Of a stretch of DNA of 64,000 bases, positions 8,133-16,642 are shown piece after piece. This DNA comes from [Mycobacterium] vasticus (GTDB lineage Bacteria > Actinomycetota > Actinomycetes > Mycobacteriales > Mycobacteriaceae), in the NCBI RefSeq assembly GCF_020181595.1, contig NZ_CP084028.1:3487601-3551600 (forward strand), given 5' to 3'. The translations under genes and the position numbers were made by a program. How positions within the stretch are numbered: position 1 is the first letter of the stretch; every line of letters begins with the position of its first letter. A model generated the notes under the pieces. That model was not told where the DNA came from. It was given only the letters and a program-made list of their open reading frames with translations, and made no database searches.

Positions 8133-8972
8133 TCAAGCGTTTCCGGCGGCCCGGCGGGCGCGCTCTTTCACCGAAGCGACCACCCCGCCGTCGTTGAGAA
8201 TGTCGGTGCCGGTGAGGTAGCCCGCCTTGGGACCGGCGCAGAACGCGAGCAGATCCGCCATCTCTTCGGGCACGCCCCACCGCGGCACCGCGGCGTCGGC
8301 GACCAGTGCGCCGGCACCTGCCTCGGCTTCCAGCCGGCCCATCTCGGTGTCGATCGAGCCCGGTGAGACCGAGACGATGCGCAGGCCCCGTCCGTTGAAT
8401 CGCTCGGCCTGTGAACTGCTGTACCACCGGACGAATGCCTTGCTCACCGCGTAGGCGAAGCCCGAGCGGGCCTCCTGCGGGATCGGGTCGCAGACGGCTG
8501 CCATGGCGGCCAGGAAGGCGTGCTCGTCGGTCAGCGCCAACGGGAATTGCCCGGCCGGGATCAGCTCGTCCGGTAGTAGATGCGCGGCCATCGATGCCAC
8601 GTTGACGATCACCGAGCCCTCGCCGGCGGTGTCGTAGAAGACTTCGTTGACGTTGAGGGTGCCGATTGCGTTGGTACGCATCACATAGTCGGCGTCGCCC
8701 ATGCTCGGGCTGACTCCCGCGGTGTGGATCACCGACGTGATCGGGCCGATTGCACCGGCCGTCGCGAACAGTTCGACAACCGCATCCCGGTCGGTAACAT
8801 CGCTGTTGATCACCGTGGCGCTGATCTCGAGGTCTTCCAGCGCAGCGGCCGCGGCATCGAGCCGGTCCTGCCGCACGTCGCACAGCACCACCGGGTGCTC
8901 GCGTCCGATGACCTTCGCCGTGGCCAGCCCCATGCCGCCGGCACCGCCGGTGATCACCGAAACCGTCGACAT
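8133..8972 (-). CDS. SDR with 3-alpha-HSD-like insertion
   Basis: 279 residues. The cofactor motif GGAGGMG is followed by VNVASMAAHLLPDE and, after an unusually long insertion of about 40 residues, YAVSK. A long insertion between the catalytic Ser and Tyr is characteristic of the 3-alpha-hydroxysteroid dehydrogenase/carbonyl reductase layout. The acidic CDVR after the second strand suggests NAD preference. It lies in the operon between another SDR and the IclR regulator. The alcohol or ketone substrate is unknown; a cyclic or steroid-like substrate is plausible from the architecture. Confidence 0.82.
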   Translation of the reverse strand: MSTVSVITGGAGGMGLATAKVIGREHPVVLCDVRQDRLDAAAAALEDLEISATVINSDVTDRDAVVELFATAGAIGPITSVIHTAGVSPSMGDADYVMRTNAIGTLNVNEVFYDTAGEGSVIVNVASMAAHLLPDELIPAGQFPLALTDEHAFLAAMAAVCDPIPQEARSGFAYAVSKAFVRWYSSSQAERFNGRGLRIVSVSPGSIDTEMGRLEAEAGAGALVADAAVPRWGVPEEMADLLAFCAGPKAGYLTGTDILNDGGVVASVKERARRAAGNA

Positions 8973-8985
8973 GACTCCTCCTGCC

Positions 8986-9801
8986 TCACTTGCCCATTGC
9001 GGCGGTGATCGCCTGTGCCATGAATGCCGCCGACTCGTTTCGGCCCTGCGACGCCAGTAGTTGTGCCATCCCGGCGACCTGCTCGCCGACGTACACCGTG
9101 GGCCCGCTGGTGAGGTTGCTCAGCGCTGCGGCCACCACCTGCTCGACGGGGACGGCGCCGGCCGGAGTCTCGGCGGTCGAGACGATCTGCCCGCGCTCGA
9201 ACTCGAGGCGACGCAATGCGGGCGTGTCCGTCTTGCCGAGGATCAGGCCTATCACGTCGACGCCGGTGTGCCGCAGCTCGCTCCACAGCGCCTCGGCGAA
9301 CACCATGTCGAAGGCTTTGGACGCGCCGTAGGCCACCATGTTAGGTCCGCCGACGAACCCGGCACCGGAGCCCAGGATCACGATGGCGCCCGCACCACGG
9401 TCCACCATGTGCGGCGCGAGGGCGTGACACAGCTGCATCGGCACGACGCAGTTTCGCTGCACCATCGCCTCGGCCGCCGAAATATTGTTGGCGAGAAAAG
9501 GTTTGAAATCAGGGTCGGCTCCGGCGCAGTACAGCAGGAAGCCGATGGCCAAGCCTTCCACCGCTGCAAGCAGCCTGTCCGACGCGTCAGGGGAGACGAG
9601 ATCGACCGCCACCGTTCGGGTTTGGACGCCGTGCCGCGCTGCGATGCCTGCGGCGACCTCGTCGAGCAACGCCTGCCGGCGTGCCACCAGCACCACATTG
9701 AGGCCACCGGAGGCCAAGGCCTCGGCGAACGCCGCGCCCACCCCGTCGGAGGCACCGACGATCAGTGCCCAGGGACCGTACTTACCCAGGCCGATCGTCA
9801 T
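8986..9801 (-). CDS. SDR-family oxidoreductase
   Basis: 271 residues with GASDGVG, LLYCAG replacing the common NNAG, ILGSGAGFVGGPNM carrying the catalytic Ser, and YGASK. After the second strand it reads VLVARRQ, which favours NADP. The C-terminal part after about residue 215 departs from the usual substrate loop and is rich in EQVVAAALSNL-type helices, as in fatty-acid keto-reductase-like SDRs. I set the start at the ATG at 9801, where the SDR-type N-terminus begins; extending further would only add arginine/serine-rich sequence that matches the antisense of another gene. Thirteen bases separate it from the next SDR. Confidence 0.8.
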   Translation of the reverse strand: MTIGLGKYGPWALIVGASDGVGAAFAEALASGGLNVVLVARRQALLDEVAAGIAARHGVQTRTVAVDLVSPDASDRLLAAVEGLAIGFLLYCAGADPDFKPFLANNISAAEAMVQRNCVVPMQLCHALAPHMVDRGAGAIVILGSGAGFVGGPNMVAYGASKAFDMVFAEALWSELRHTGVDVIGLILGKTDTPALRRLEFERGQIVSTAETPAGAVPVEQVVAAALSNLTSGPTVYVGEQVAGMAQLLASQGRNESAAFMAQAITAAMGK

Positions 9802-9853
9802 ACTTTCGAACGATACGTCGAATAATCGACGTCGACAAGAGCAAGATCGAGCG

Positions 9854-11116
9854 CTACGCCTTCGCCAGCTGCTTGTCGGCGAACCGGCGCGCCCACTCCG
9901 CACGCGGCCGGATGGAGACGTCCACGTCGGTGGCGGTGGCCCGCAACGCACCGACGGTCGCCTGCTCCCGGGCGGTGTGCGCGAACGGGTCCCAGCCGAA
10001 GAACCGGCAGGAGTTCTCCCAGGTGATCTTGTTGATGTCGGAGTCGTCGGCGCCGGCGGCCTCCAGCTCGGCGAGCACCTGCTCGGGGGCGTCCGGCCAG
10101 AAGCAGTCCGAGTGCGGATAGTCGCACTCCCAGGCGATGATGTCGATGCCGATCTCATGGCGCAGCTTCAGCGACGTCTTGTCGGTGACGTAGCAGGCCA
10201 GCGAGTGCTCGCGAAACACCTCCGACGGCAGCTTGTCGCCGAAGTCGCGGCGCAGCCATTTCTGGTTGGTGTAGTGCCGGTCGCTGCGGTCCAGGTAGAA
10301 CGGGATCCAGCCGATGCCACCTTCGGAGAACGCGAACTTCAGGTCCGGATAGTTGCGCATCGCCGGCCCCCACAACAGGTCTTGGGCGCACATCGCCGAG
10401 ATCTGGGTGGCCAGGATGATCAGGTTGTCGATCGGCGCGTTGGGGGCCATGCTGATCGCCCCGAAGCCGGTGCCGATGTGCAGGCACATCACCACGCCGG
10501 TCTCCGACAGCGTGCGGAACACCGGGCCCCAGTACTCGTCGTCGTGGTAGCTGGGCAGGCCCTCCAGGTGCGGCAGTTCGGGCATGGTGACCGCCCGGCA
10601 ACCCTTGGCCGCCACCCGGCGGATCTCGGCACACATCGCCTCGGGGTTCCAGGTCGGCAGGATCGCGATCGGGATGAAGCGGCCCGGGTAGGAGCCGGCC
10701 CACTCGTCGATGTGCCAGTCGTTGTAGGCCGACACCATCACCAGGGTGACGTTCTCCCGGGTCATGTTGAGGTGCCGGGCGGAGAATCCGGTGAAGGTCG
10801 GGAAGCACATCGAGGCGAGGATGCCGTTGCGGCTCATGTCACGGACCCGCTCGTGCACGTCGTAGACGCCGGGGCGCATCTCGGCGAAGCCGGCCGGGTC
10901 GCGGCCCCACTCCTCGGCCGGCCAGGACACCACCGCGTTGAGTCCGCTGACGCCCTGCGGCCGGCCCTGGTACATCCACTGGTCGACGCCCTTTTCGTCG
11001 GTGACGACGATCGGCGCCTCGTCCCGGTATTTGGCCGGGACGTGCCGCAGGAACATGTCGGGCGGCTCCACCACGTGGTCGTCGATGCTGACCAGGATCA
11101 AGTCGTCGATATTCAT
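9854..11116 (-). CDS. Amidohydro_2-type metal-dependent hydrolase
   Basis: About 420 residues. SIDDHVVEPPDMF near the N-terminus, CLHIGTGFG in the middle and ECDYPHSDC near the C-terminus form the Amidohydro_2 metal/catalytic set. The insert TGFSARHLNMTRENVTL and the C-terminal NSCRFFGWDPF are common in large actinobacterial members of unknown substrate. It is first in the minus operon that continues through two SDRs to the IclR gene. Its ATG lies only 25 bp from the GTG of the divergent AraC gene, so each promoter must overlap the other gene or be leaderless. Substrate unknown. Confidence 0.85.
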   Translation of the reverse strand: MNIDDLILVSIDDHVVEPPDMFLRHVPAKYRDEAPIVVTDEKGVDQWMYQGRPQGVSGLNAVVSWPAEEWGRDPAGFAEMRPGVYDVHERVRDMSRNGILASMCFPTFTGFSARHLNMTRENVTLVMVSAYNDWHIDEWAGSYPGRFIPIAILPTWNPEAMCAEIRRVAAKGCRAVTMPELPHLEGLPSYHDDEYWGPVFRTLSETGVVMCLHIGTGFGAISMAPNAPIDNLIILATQISAMCAQDLLWGPAMRNYPDLKFAFSEGGIGWIPFYLDRSDRHYTNQKWLRRDFGDKLPSEVFREHSLACYVTDKTSLKLRHEIGIDIIAWECDYPHSDCFWPDAPEQVLAELEAAGADDSDINKITWENSCRFFGWDPFAHTAREQATVGALRATATDVDVSIRPRAEWARRFADKQLAKA

Positions 11117-11141
11117 GCCTCTACTAGTACCCTGGAAAACC
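11117..11141. promoter_or_regulatory. 25-bp divergent junction with TACTAGTA palindrome
   Basis: The two divergent starts are separated by only 25 bp, which contain the perfect 8-bp palindrome TACTAGTA at 11122-11129. This cannot hold two complete promoters. A leaderless GTG transcript for the AraC gene, common in mycobacteria, and autoregulation through this palindrome would explain the arrangement, but both are inferred. Confidence 0.35.
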
Positions 11142-11960
11142 GTGACCGTCTCCGCGCGATCGGCCATAGAGTTTGCAGAACCGGCCAACATCGATCTGCG
11201 TCGCGGCGGCCGTGCGCGGGCCGGCAGCTACCTCTATGAGGGCCGGCACCTGATCACCGGCTGGCACTCCCACGACATGCACCAGATCGAGTACGCGGTC
11301 GGCGGCGTGGTGGAGGTCGAGACCGCGACGGCGCACTACCTGTTGCCGCCGCAGCAGGCCGCCTGGATTCCAGCCGGCCTGCGGCATCAGGCCACCATGC
11401 GCCCGGAGGTGCGCACCGTGGCGGTGATGTTCGACCCGGAGCTGGTCCCCCTGGCCGGTGACCGGGCGCGCATCCTGACCGTCTCGCCGCTGATCCGCGA
11501 GATGATGCTGCATTCGGTGCGCTGGCCGATCGAGCGGGCCGACGGCGACACCGTCTCCGATGACTTCTTCGCCACCCTCGGTCACCTGGTCTCCGAGGCG
11601 CTCGACCACGAGGCGCCGCTGAGCCTGCCGATCTCCGATCATCCGGTGGTCGGCGAGGCGATGGCCTACACCAAGGAGCACCTGGCGTCGGTGACCGTGA
11701 CGGAGGTCTGCCGGGCGGTCGCGGTCTCCGAGCGCACCCTGCGCCGCCAGTTCGAAGCGGTGATCGGCATGTCGTGGCGGACTTACCTGCTGCACGCCCG
11801 GATGCTGCAGGCGATGGCACTGTTGGCCGCACCGGATCAGGGTGTGCAGCAGACCGCCTCGGCGGTGGGCTTCGACAGTCTGTCCGCGTTCACCCGGGCG
11901 TTCACCCGGTTCGCCGGTGAGTCACCCTCGGGGTATCACCGGAGAATTACTGCGCCTTGA
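11142..11960 (+). CDS. AraC-family transcriptional regulator
   Basis: 272 residues, from a GTG that follows CCTGGAAAACC. The N-terminal half is a cupin-type sensor (ITGWHSHDMHQIEYAVGG, then LLPPQQAAWIPAGL); the C-terminal half holds the double helix-turn-helix with VCRAVAVSERTLRRQFE and the AraC signature VGFDSLSAFTRAFTRFAGE. This cupin-AraC layout usually senses a small organic ligand. It diverges from the amidohydrolase at 9854-11116 with only 25 bp between starts, and its end overlaps the acyl-CoA dehydrogenase at 11947 by 14 bp. It is probably the local regulator of one or both flanking operons. Confidence 0.87.
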   Translation: MTVSARSAIEFAEPANIDLRRGGRARAGSYLYEGRHLITGWHSHDMHQIEYAVGGVVEVETATAHYLLPPQQAAWIPAGLRHQATMRPEVRTVAVMFDPELVPLAGDRARILTVSPLIREMMLHSVRWPIERADGDTVSDDFFATLGHLVSEALDHEAPLSLPISDHPVVGEAMAYTKEHLASVTVTEVCRAVAVSERTLRRQFEAVIGMSWRTYLLHARMLQAMALLAAPDQGVQQTASAVGFDSLSAFTRAFTRFAGESPSGYHRRITAP

Positions 11961-13125
11961 CAACCGGCGCAGCGTAATTCGGCTTACCCAGGCCCAGCAT
12001 GTACTGGGCGATCATGTTGCGGAACACCTCCAGGGTGCCGCCGTAAATACCGACCAACGGGGCGAAGCGGAACACGTAGTCCGACGCCCCGTCGTCGATC
12101 GCGCCGTCGGTGCCGATCGGCAGCGCCGACGCCGACCCCAGCAGATCCATCAGGTCCGGCGAGACGTCCCGCATGGCCTGCGCCAGTGCGACCCGCCCGA
12201 AAATGGACGGCGCCGAAAGCGATGCCTCCACCCGCGCGGCGGCCTTACCCAACCGGTAGGCCACCGATTGGTCCGCGATGCGGCCGGAGCTCCCGACCAC
12301 CGCGCCCGCCTTGTCGACGGCCACGGCCATGAAGTTGGCCTGGTGCATCATGATCGAGACGTCCTGCAGCCCGTCCGGATTCGCGTCGACGGCGCCGTGC
12401 TCGACGTTGAGCGGTTCGCGCAGCACCGTCCAGCCGCCGTTGACCTCCCCGAGCCGGTACCTGTCGTCGACGCGGACGTCGCTGTAGTAGACGATGTTGG
12501 TGCGGTCGCCGTCGACGGTGCGCAGTCCCTGGATCTCGATGCCCGGCGAGTTCAGCGGCACCAGAAACATGGTCAGGCTCTTGTGTTTCCGCGCCTCGGG
12601 ATCGGTGTTGGTGATCAGGAAGACGTACTGACAGTTGTGCGCCCCGGTGGTGAACATCTTGGAGCCGTTAATGACCCAGCTGTCCCCGTCGCGCACCGCG
12701 CGGGTCTTACAGGTCGCGACGTCGGAACCGCCCTCGGGTTCGGTGTAGCCCAGGCAGAGCCGGACGTGGCCGGTGAAGACGCCGGGAAGAACTTCGTCGC
12801 GGAGTTCGGGTGAGCCGAACTTGTCGACCGACCGGGCCACCATGGCGGTGGTCCCCCAGGTCACCCACGGCACATGCGCCCGGCGCTTCTCCAGCTCCCA
12901 GATGCGCCGGCGCAGCCGGGTGAAGCCGCCGTCTTCCTCGGTCTTCCACTCGGCGTCCAGGTATCCCGCCGCACCGAGCGCCAGGTGCACGCCTTCGTCG
13001 AAGTTGTCGCCGGTCTCGCGGTCGCGGCATTTGACGTCGTCGGTCACATGGGTGGACAGGAATTCGCGTACCTCGAGCAGGAACGCGGTGTCGTCGTCGG
13101 TGAGTTGCGGTCGGGAGAAGTCCAT
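11947..13125 (-). CDS. Acyl-CoA dehydrogenase, probable alpha subunit of a two-subunit enzyme
   Basis: 392 residues with the full set of flavin signatures: LGYTEPEGGSDVATCKT, WVINGSKMFTTGAH and the C-terminal GIYGGTLEVFRNMIAQYMLG. It is followed upstream in the operon by a shorter acyl-CoA dehydrogenase (13138-14175) with degenerate signatures. Such large/small neighbours form alpha2beta2 enzymes (FadE28-FadE29 type) in mycobacteria, used on bulky acyl-CoAs. The stop overlaps the convergent AraC gene by 14 bp. Dehydrogenation of an alicyclic or steroid-like acyl-CoA is likely but the exact bond is unknown. Confidence 0.88.
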   Translation of the reverse strand: MDFSRPQLTDDDTAFLLEVREFLSTHVTDDVKCRDRETGDNFDEGVHLALGAAGYLDAEWKTEEDGGFTRLRRRIWELEKRRAHVPWVTWGTTAMVARSVDKFGSPELRDEVLPGVFTGHVRLCLGYTEPEGGSDVATCKTRAVRDGDSWVINGSKMFTTGAHNCQYVFLITNTDPEARKHKSLTMFLVPLNSPGIEIQGLRTVDGDRTNIVYYSDVRVDDRYRLGEVNGGWTVLREPLNVEHGAVDANPDGLQDVSIMMHQANFMAVAVDKAGAVVGSSGRIADQSVAYRLGKAAARVEASLSAPSIFGRVALAQAMRDVSPDLMDLLGSASALPIGTDGAIDDGASDYVFRFAPLVGIYGGTLEVFRNMIAQYMLGLGKPNYAAPVVKAQ

Positions 13126-13137
13126 GGTGTCGGTGTC

Positions 13138-14175
13138 CTATTCGGTTTCACGGGCTGAGACGAGCTGGCCGATGCGGCAGGCGCTGGACCCCGGATCGCC
13201 GCCGGCCAGCGGCCAGCCACGCGCCCGCACCAGGTACGCCGTCGCCGCGGCTTCGGCCGACACCCCCAGACCGCCCTGGATGTGGACGGCCATGGTGGCG
13301 GCCTTAGCCGCCTCCTCGGTCATGAACACGAACGCCGAGTCCGCCAGCTCCGGGCGTTCGTCGGGCTCGTTGTCGAGGAACCAGGCGGCCCGGTAGGCCA
13401 GGTTGCGTCCGCTGGCGACGGTGATCGCCATGTTCGCCAGCGGGTGCGAGATCGCCTGCAGCGTCCCGATCGGCACACCCAGGGTGTAGCGGGTCTTGGC
13501 GAATTCGGCGGCGATGGTCATGGTCTGCTCCACCATGCCGACCAGTGCGGCCGCGGTCAGCAGACGCCATTCATCGAGTGCCCGTTGATATTCCGCCAGC
13601 GCCGCGACACCGCTGGCCACCACGGTTCGGGTGTCGGCGACAGCCGGATCGATCCAGGCCATCGGCAGGCGGCCGATGTTGTCGACGGTCGGCGGCCTGG
13701 TGCCGAAGGTCAGCCGGACCACCTCGTCCCCCTCGCGGACGAGGATCGCGTCGGCGATCGAGCCGGTGGGTACCAGCCGGGATCCGGAGACGTCGCCGTG
13801 CTGCGGGTCCAGTGCCACCAGCTGCCTGCCGTTGACAATTTCGGGATCCACCGCGCCGAGTCGGCTCGACAGCCGCGCCGCACAGACGTGGTCGATCCAG
13901 GGCACCGGCGCCAGTGCCCGGCCGATCTCCTCGGCGACCAGGACCAGATCCACCAGGGTGGCACCGTCGCCGCCGACCGATTCCGGCAGTGCCATGCTGG
14001 ACGCACCCATGGCGCACAGCCGCTCCCACAGGCTCTTGTCGAACCCGGATTCCTCTGCGGCCCGCACGGTTTCGATGCCGCAGTGGCTGGTGAAGAACTG
14101 CTTGTAGGCATCGCGGACCGCGACGTGGTCCTCGGTCAGGCTGTAGTCCAGCCGGCGCAGCTCGAAACGATCCAT
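13138..14175 (-). CDS. Acyl-CoA dehydrogenase, small partner subunit
   Basis: 345 residues, shorter than a self-sufficient acyl-CoA dehydrogenase (about 380). MALPESVGGDGATLVDLVLV and TRYTLGVPIGTLQAISHPLANM are recognisable, but the central flavin-contact motifs (xEPGAGSD, NGxKxWxT) are missing, and the C-terminus reads HIQGGLGVSAEAAATAYLVRAR rather than the catalytic GGTxEIxR. This is the pattern of the non-catalytic partner in mycobacterial alpha2beta2 acyl-CoA dehydrogenases. It lies 12 bp from the alpha-subunit gene and 3 bp from the amidohydrolase gene, so co-expression is assured. Confidence 0.82.
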   Translation of the reverse strand: MDRFELRRLDYSLTEDHVAVRDAYKQFFTSHCGIETVRAAEESGFDKSLWERLCAMGASSMALPESVGGDGATLVDLVLVAEEIGRALAPVPWIDHVCAARLSSRLGAVDPEIVNGRQLVALDPQHGDVSGSRLVPTGSIADAILVREGDEVVRLTFGTRPPTVDNIGRLPMAWIDPAVADTRTVVASGVAALAEYQRALDEWRLLTAAALVGMVEQTMTIAAEFAKTRYTLGVPIGTLQAISHPLANMAITVASGRNLAYRAAWFLDNEPDERPELADSAFVFMTEEAAKAATMAVHIQGGLGVSAEAAATAYLVRARGWPLAGGDPGSSACRIGQLVSARETE

Positions 14176-14178
14176 TGC

Positions 14179-15012
14179 TCATTGCTCCTTGTGGTCGCCG
14201 AAGAAGAATTCGTGCGCGTTGTTGTGGAGGTAGTTGTCCAGTACATCGGGCGGCAGGTCCAGGGCCAGCGCCTCGGGCACGACGCGATCCATCCGCAGCA
14301 CCGGCCAGTCCGAGGCGAAGATGATCTTGTTCGACCCGCGGGTGCGCATGTAGTGCAGCAGCGACTCCGGCAGGCGTTTGGGTGACCACGCCGAGGTCAT
14401 CAGCCGCAGATTGCGGTACTTGATCAGCATCCGGATCGCGACGTCCCACCACGGGTCCGCGCCGTGGATCATGCACAGCCGCAGCTCCGGGAACCGAACG
14501 CAGACCCGGTCCAGGTGAATCGGGTGCTGCACCTCGCCCGGAATCGGCGGTCCCGGAATGCCGGTGTTGACGCACAGCGGCAGCTCCAGTTCGGCGCACT
14601 TGGCGTAGAGCGGGTAGTACACCGCGTCGCTGGGCGGATATTGGCCGTCGCCCCAGAAGCTCGGGCCCACCACCGCGTAAACCACCGGCAGGTCGGCGGC
14701 CACCGCGCTCAACTCGCGCAGCGCTGGCACCGGCCGCAGCAGGTTCACCCCACCCATCGCCAGCACGAAGCGATCCGGCCTGGCCGCCACGAACTTTCGT
14801 GCGGTCACCGACGGTTTGGTGAGGTTGTCCATCAGGACGGCCCGCCGCACGCCGTTGGCGTCCATCTCGTCGAGCAGCGCCGACATGTCGGCGGGCTCGA
14901 ACATCGACTTGGCGCCCTTGAAGTAGTCGTCGCGGGTGGTCGTCATCCAGGACGGCTGTTCGTTCTCACCGAAATGCACGTTGACCAGACAGTCGATGGC
15001 GCGGGCGTTCAT
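14179..15012 (-). CDS. Short Amidohydro_2-family protein with altered metal site
   Basis: 277 residues, about 120 shorter than the other amidohydrolases here. It keeps the barrel pattern and the terminal FASDWPVLR (catalytic Asp) as well as LCMIHGADPWW, but the first-strand motif is LVNVHFGE, without the usual DxDxH, and the central His strand reads PLCVNTGIPG. The metal site is therefore reduced or different. Start and upstream ligase stop overlap as ATGA. It could be a lactonase, decarboxylase or hydrolase, and a metal-poor variant is possible. Confidence 0.75.
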   Translation of the reverse strand: MNARAIDCLVNVHFGENEQPSWMTTTRDDYFKGAKSMFEPADMSALLDEMDANGVRRAVLMDNLTKPSVTARKFVAARPDRFVLAMGGVNLLRPVPALRELSAVAADLPVVYAVVGPSFWGDGQYPPSDAVYYPLYAKCAELELPLCVNTGIPGPPIPGEVQHPIHLDRVCVRFPELRLCMIHGADPWWDVAIRMLIKYRNLRLMTSAWSPKRLPESLLHYMRTRGSNKIIFASDWPVLRMDRVVPEALALDLPPDVLDNYLHNNAHEFFFGDHKEQ

Positions 15013-16640
15013 AGGGTGACGGCCTTCTGCTCGGCTTGTCGTTTGGCCCAGCGGTAGTCGGCCTTGCCGTTACCGAGCCGGCGCACCTCGGGGACCACGA
15101 CGAACTCCTTCGGTATCTTGAATCCCGCCAGGGACTTTCGGCAGTGCTCGTCGAGCGCTTCGACGCCCGAGCCACCGCCCGACCCGACCAGGGCGACCAG
15201 CGCGATCAGCTCCTGACCCCACCGATCGCTGGGACGGCCCACCACCAGTGCGTCCGCCACCCCCGGGTGGGCCCGCAGCACTTCCTCGACCTCTTCGACG
15301 AACACCTTCTCCCCGCCGGTGTTGACCACCAGGGCGTCCCGGCCGAACAGCCGCATAGTTCCGTCGACATCGATCGAGGCCCGGTCTCCCGATACCACCA
15401 CCCGGCGCCCCTCGACATCGGGGAACGTTCCGCGCGTAGCGCTTTCGTCATCGAAGTAGCCAAGCGGAATCCGGCCGGCACGCACCGACCAGCCGATCTC
15501 GGGATCACCGGGCTGCAGGAACCGGCGGCGGTCCCGCGAGATCACGCATCCGCCGTCGCGCAGGTCGAAGGTGTCCCGGCGGCTGTCACGCTGGCTGCGG
15601 CCGAATCCGAGGTTCCCGGTCTCCGAGGAGCCGTAGCCGTTGATCAGCGTGAGCTGGGGAAGATACTCCAGCAGTGCCGCCTGATATTTCGGGTTGGTCG
15701 CTGCGCCGCCGGTGCCGATGGCGTACAGCGACGACAGGTCGTGGCCGCCACCGGCGAGTCGGCCGAGTTCGGCGACCAGCGGCGCGGCGTAGGCGTCACC
15801 GACCATCGTCATCAACCCGACGCGCTCGCGCTCGACCGTCTGCCACGCCGTGCGAGCGTCGAATCCGGTTGCGGTGTCGTAGAGGATCACCGTCTGGCCG
15901 CTCAGGATCGCCGAGAACGCGGTCCACATTCCGGCGGCGTGCATCAGTGGTGACAGCGCGAACCAGGGCGGCCCGGCGTCGCGCACCTTCTGATGGATCT
16001 CGGCGGCGTCGGCGTGGTCGGCGCCGACCATCGACGACACGTAGATGTCGCTTTGGCGCCACAACACGGCTTTGGGTCGCCCGGTGGTCCCGCCGGTGCA
16101 GATCATCAGCAGGTCATCCGGTGAGCCCGCAGGCGCATCGGTGTCGGCCCCGGCCGCCAATGCATCGTCGAGCGAGACCGCGCCGGCCAATTCGGGCGCC
16201 TCGCTGCCGTCGTCGATCGAGATCAGCAGTTCCACACCGGCTTGCGCGAGGTTGTCGGCGAACTTCGCCCCCAGCGACCGGTGGTAGATCACCCCGCGGG
16301 GCCGCAGGTAGTCGAGCAGTTCCGCCATCTCGCCGGAGGTGTAGTAGTGGTTGACGTTGACCGGGACGGTACGGGCCTTGAGACAACCGATCACCATGTC
16401 GGGGTACAGGTCGTTGTGCATCAGCAACGCGATCCGGTCCTGGCCGCACTCCCAGTTCCGCAGATCGCCGCGCTCCCGATGCGCACCGAACCCGCGCTCG
16501 GTCAGGTAACCCGCCAGCCGGCTGGTGCGCCGCGCCGATTCGGCGAAGGTGCTGCGGCGATCACCGCAGACCGTCATGACACGGTCGGGCACGGCCTGGG
16601 CGATTTCGTCCAGGACCGCACCGATCGTCCACTCGCCCAC
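15009..16640 (-). CDS. Acyl-CoA synthetase (AMP-dependent, FadD-type)
   Basis: 543 residues of the ANL superfamily. The P-loop is ICTGGTTGRPKAVLW, the adenylate-binding motif GYGSSETGNLGF, the hinge region VSGDRASIDVDGTMRLFGRD and the catalytic C-terminal lysine lies in RRLGNGKADYRW. It converts a free acid to its CoA thioester through an acyl-adenylate. Located between two amidohydrolases and a two-subunit acyl-CoA dehydrogenase, it probably activates a ring-derived or side-chain carboxylate before beta-oxidation. The specific acid cannot be named. Confidence 0.88.
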   Translation of the reverse strand: MGEWTIGAVLDEIAQAVPDRVMTVCGDRRSTFAESARRTSRLAGYLTERGFGAHRERGDLRNWECGQDRIALLMHNDLYPDMVIGCLKARTVPVNVNHYYTSGEMAELLDYLRPRGVIYHRSLGAKFADNLAQAGVELLISIDDGSEAPELAGAVSLDDALAAGADTDAPAGSPDDLLMICTGGTTGRPKAVLWRQSDIYVSSMVGADHADAAEIHQKVRDAGPPWFALSPLMHAAGMWTAFSAILSGQTVILYDTATGFDARTAWQTVERERVGLMTMVGDAYAAPLVAELGRLAGGGHDLSSLYAIGTGGAATNPKYQAALLEYLPQLTLINGYGSSETGNLGFGRSQRDSRRDTFDLRDGGCVISRDRRRFLQPGDPEIGWSVRAGRIPLGYFDDESATRGTFPDVEGRRVVVSGDRASIDVDGTMRLFGRDALVVNTGGEKVFVEEVEEVLRAHPGVADALVVGRPSDRWGQELIALVALVGSGGGSGVEALDEHCRKSLAGFKIPKEFVVVPEVRRLGNGKADYRWAKRQAEQKAVTL

Positions 16641-16642
16641 CG

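Noticed and set aside
9485..11239. Long open plus-strand frame of nearly 600 codons across the amidohydrolase and SDR genes
   Set aside because: It lies antisense to two well-supported genes and its translation is Arg/Gly/His-rich with no domain; it is a by-product of high GC codon bias.
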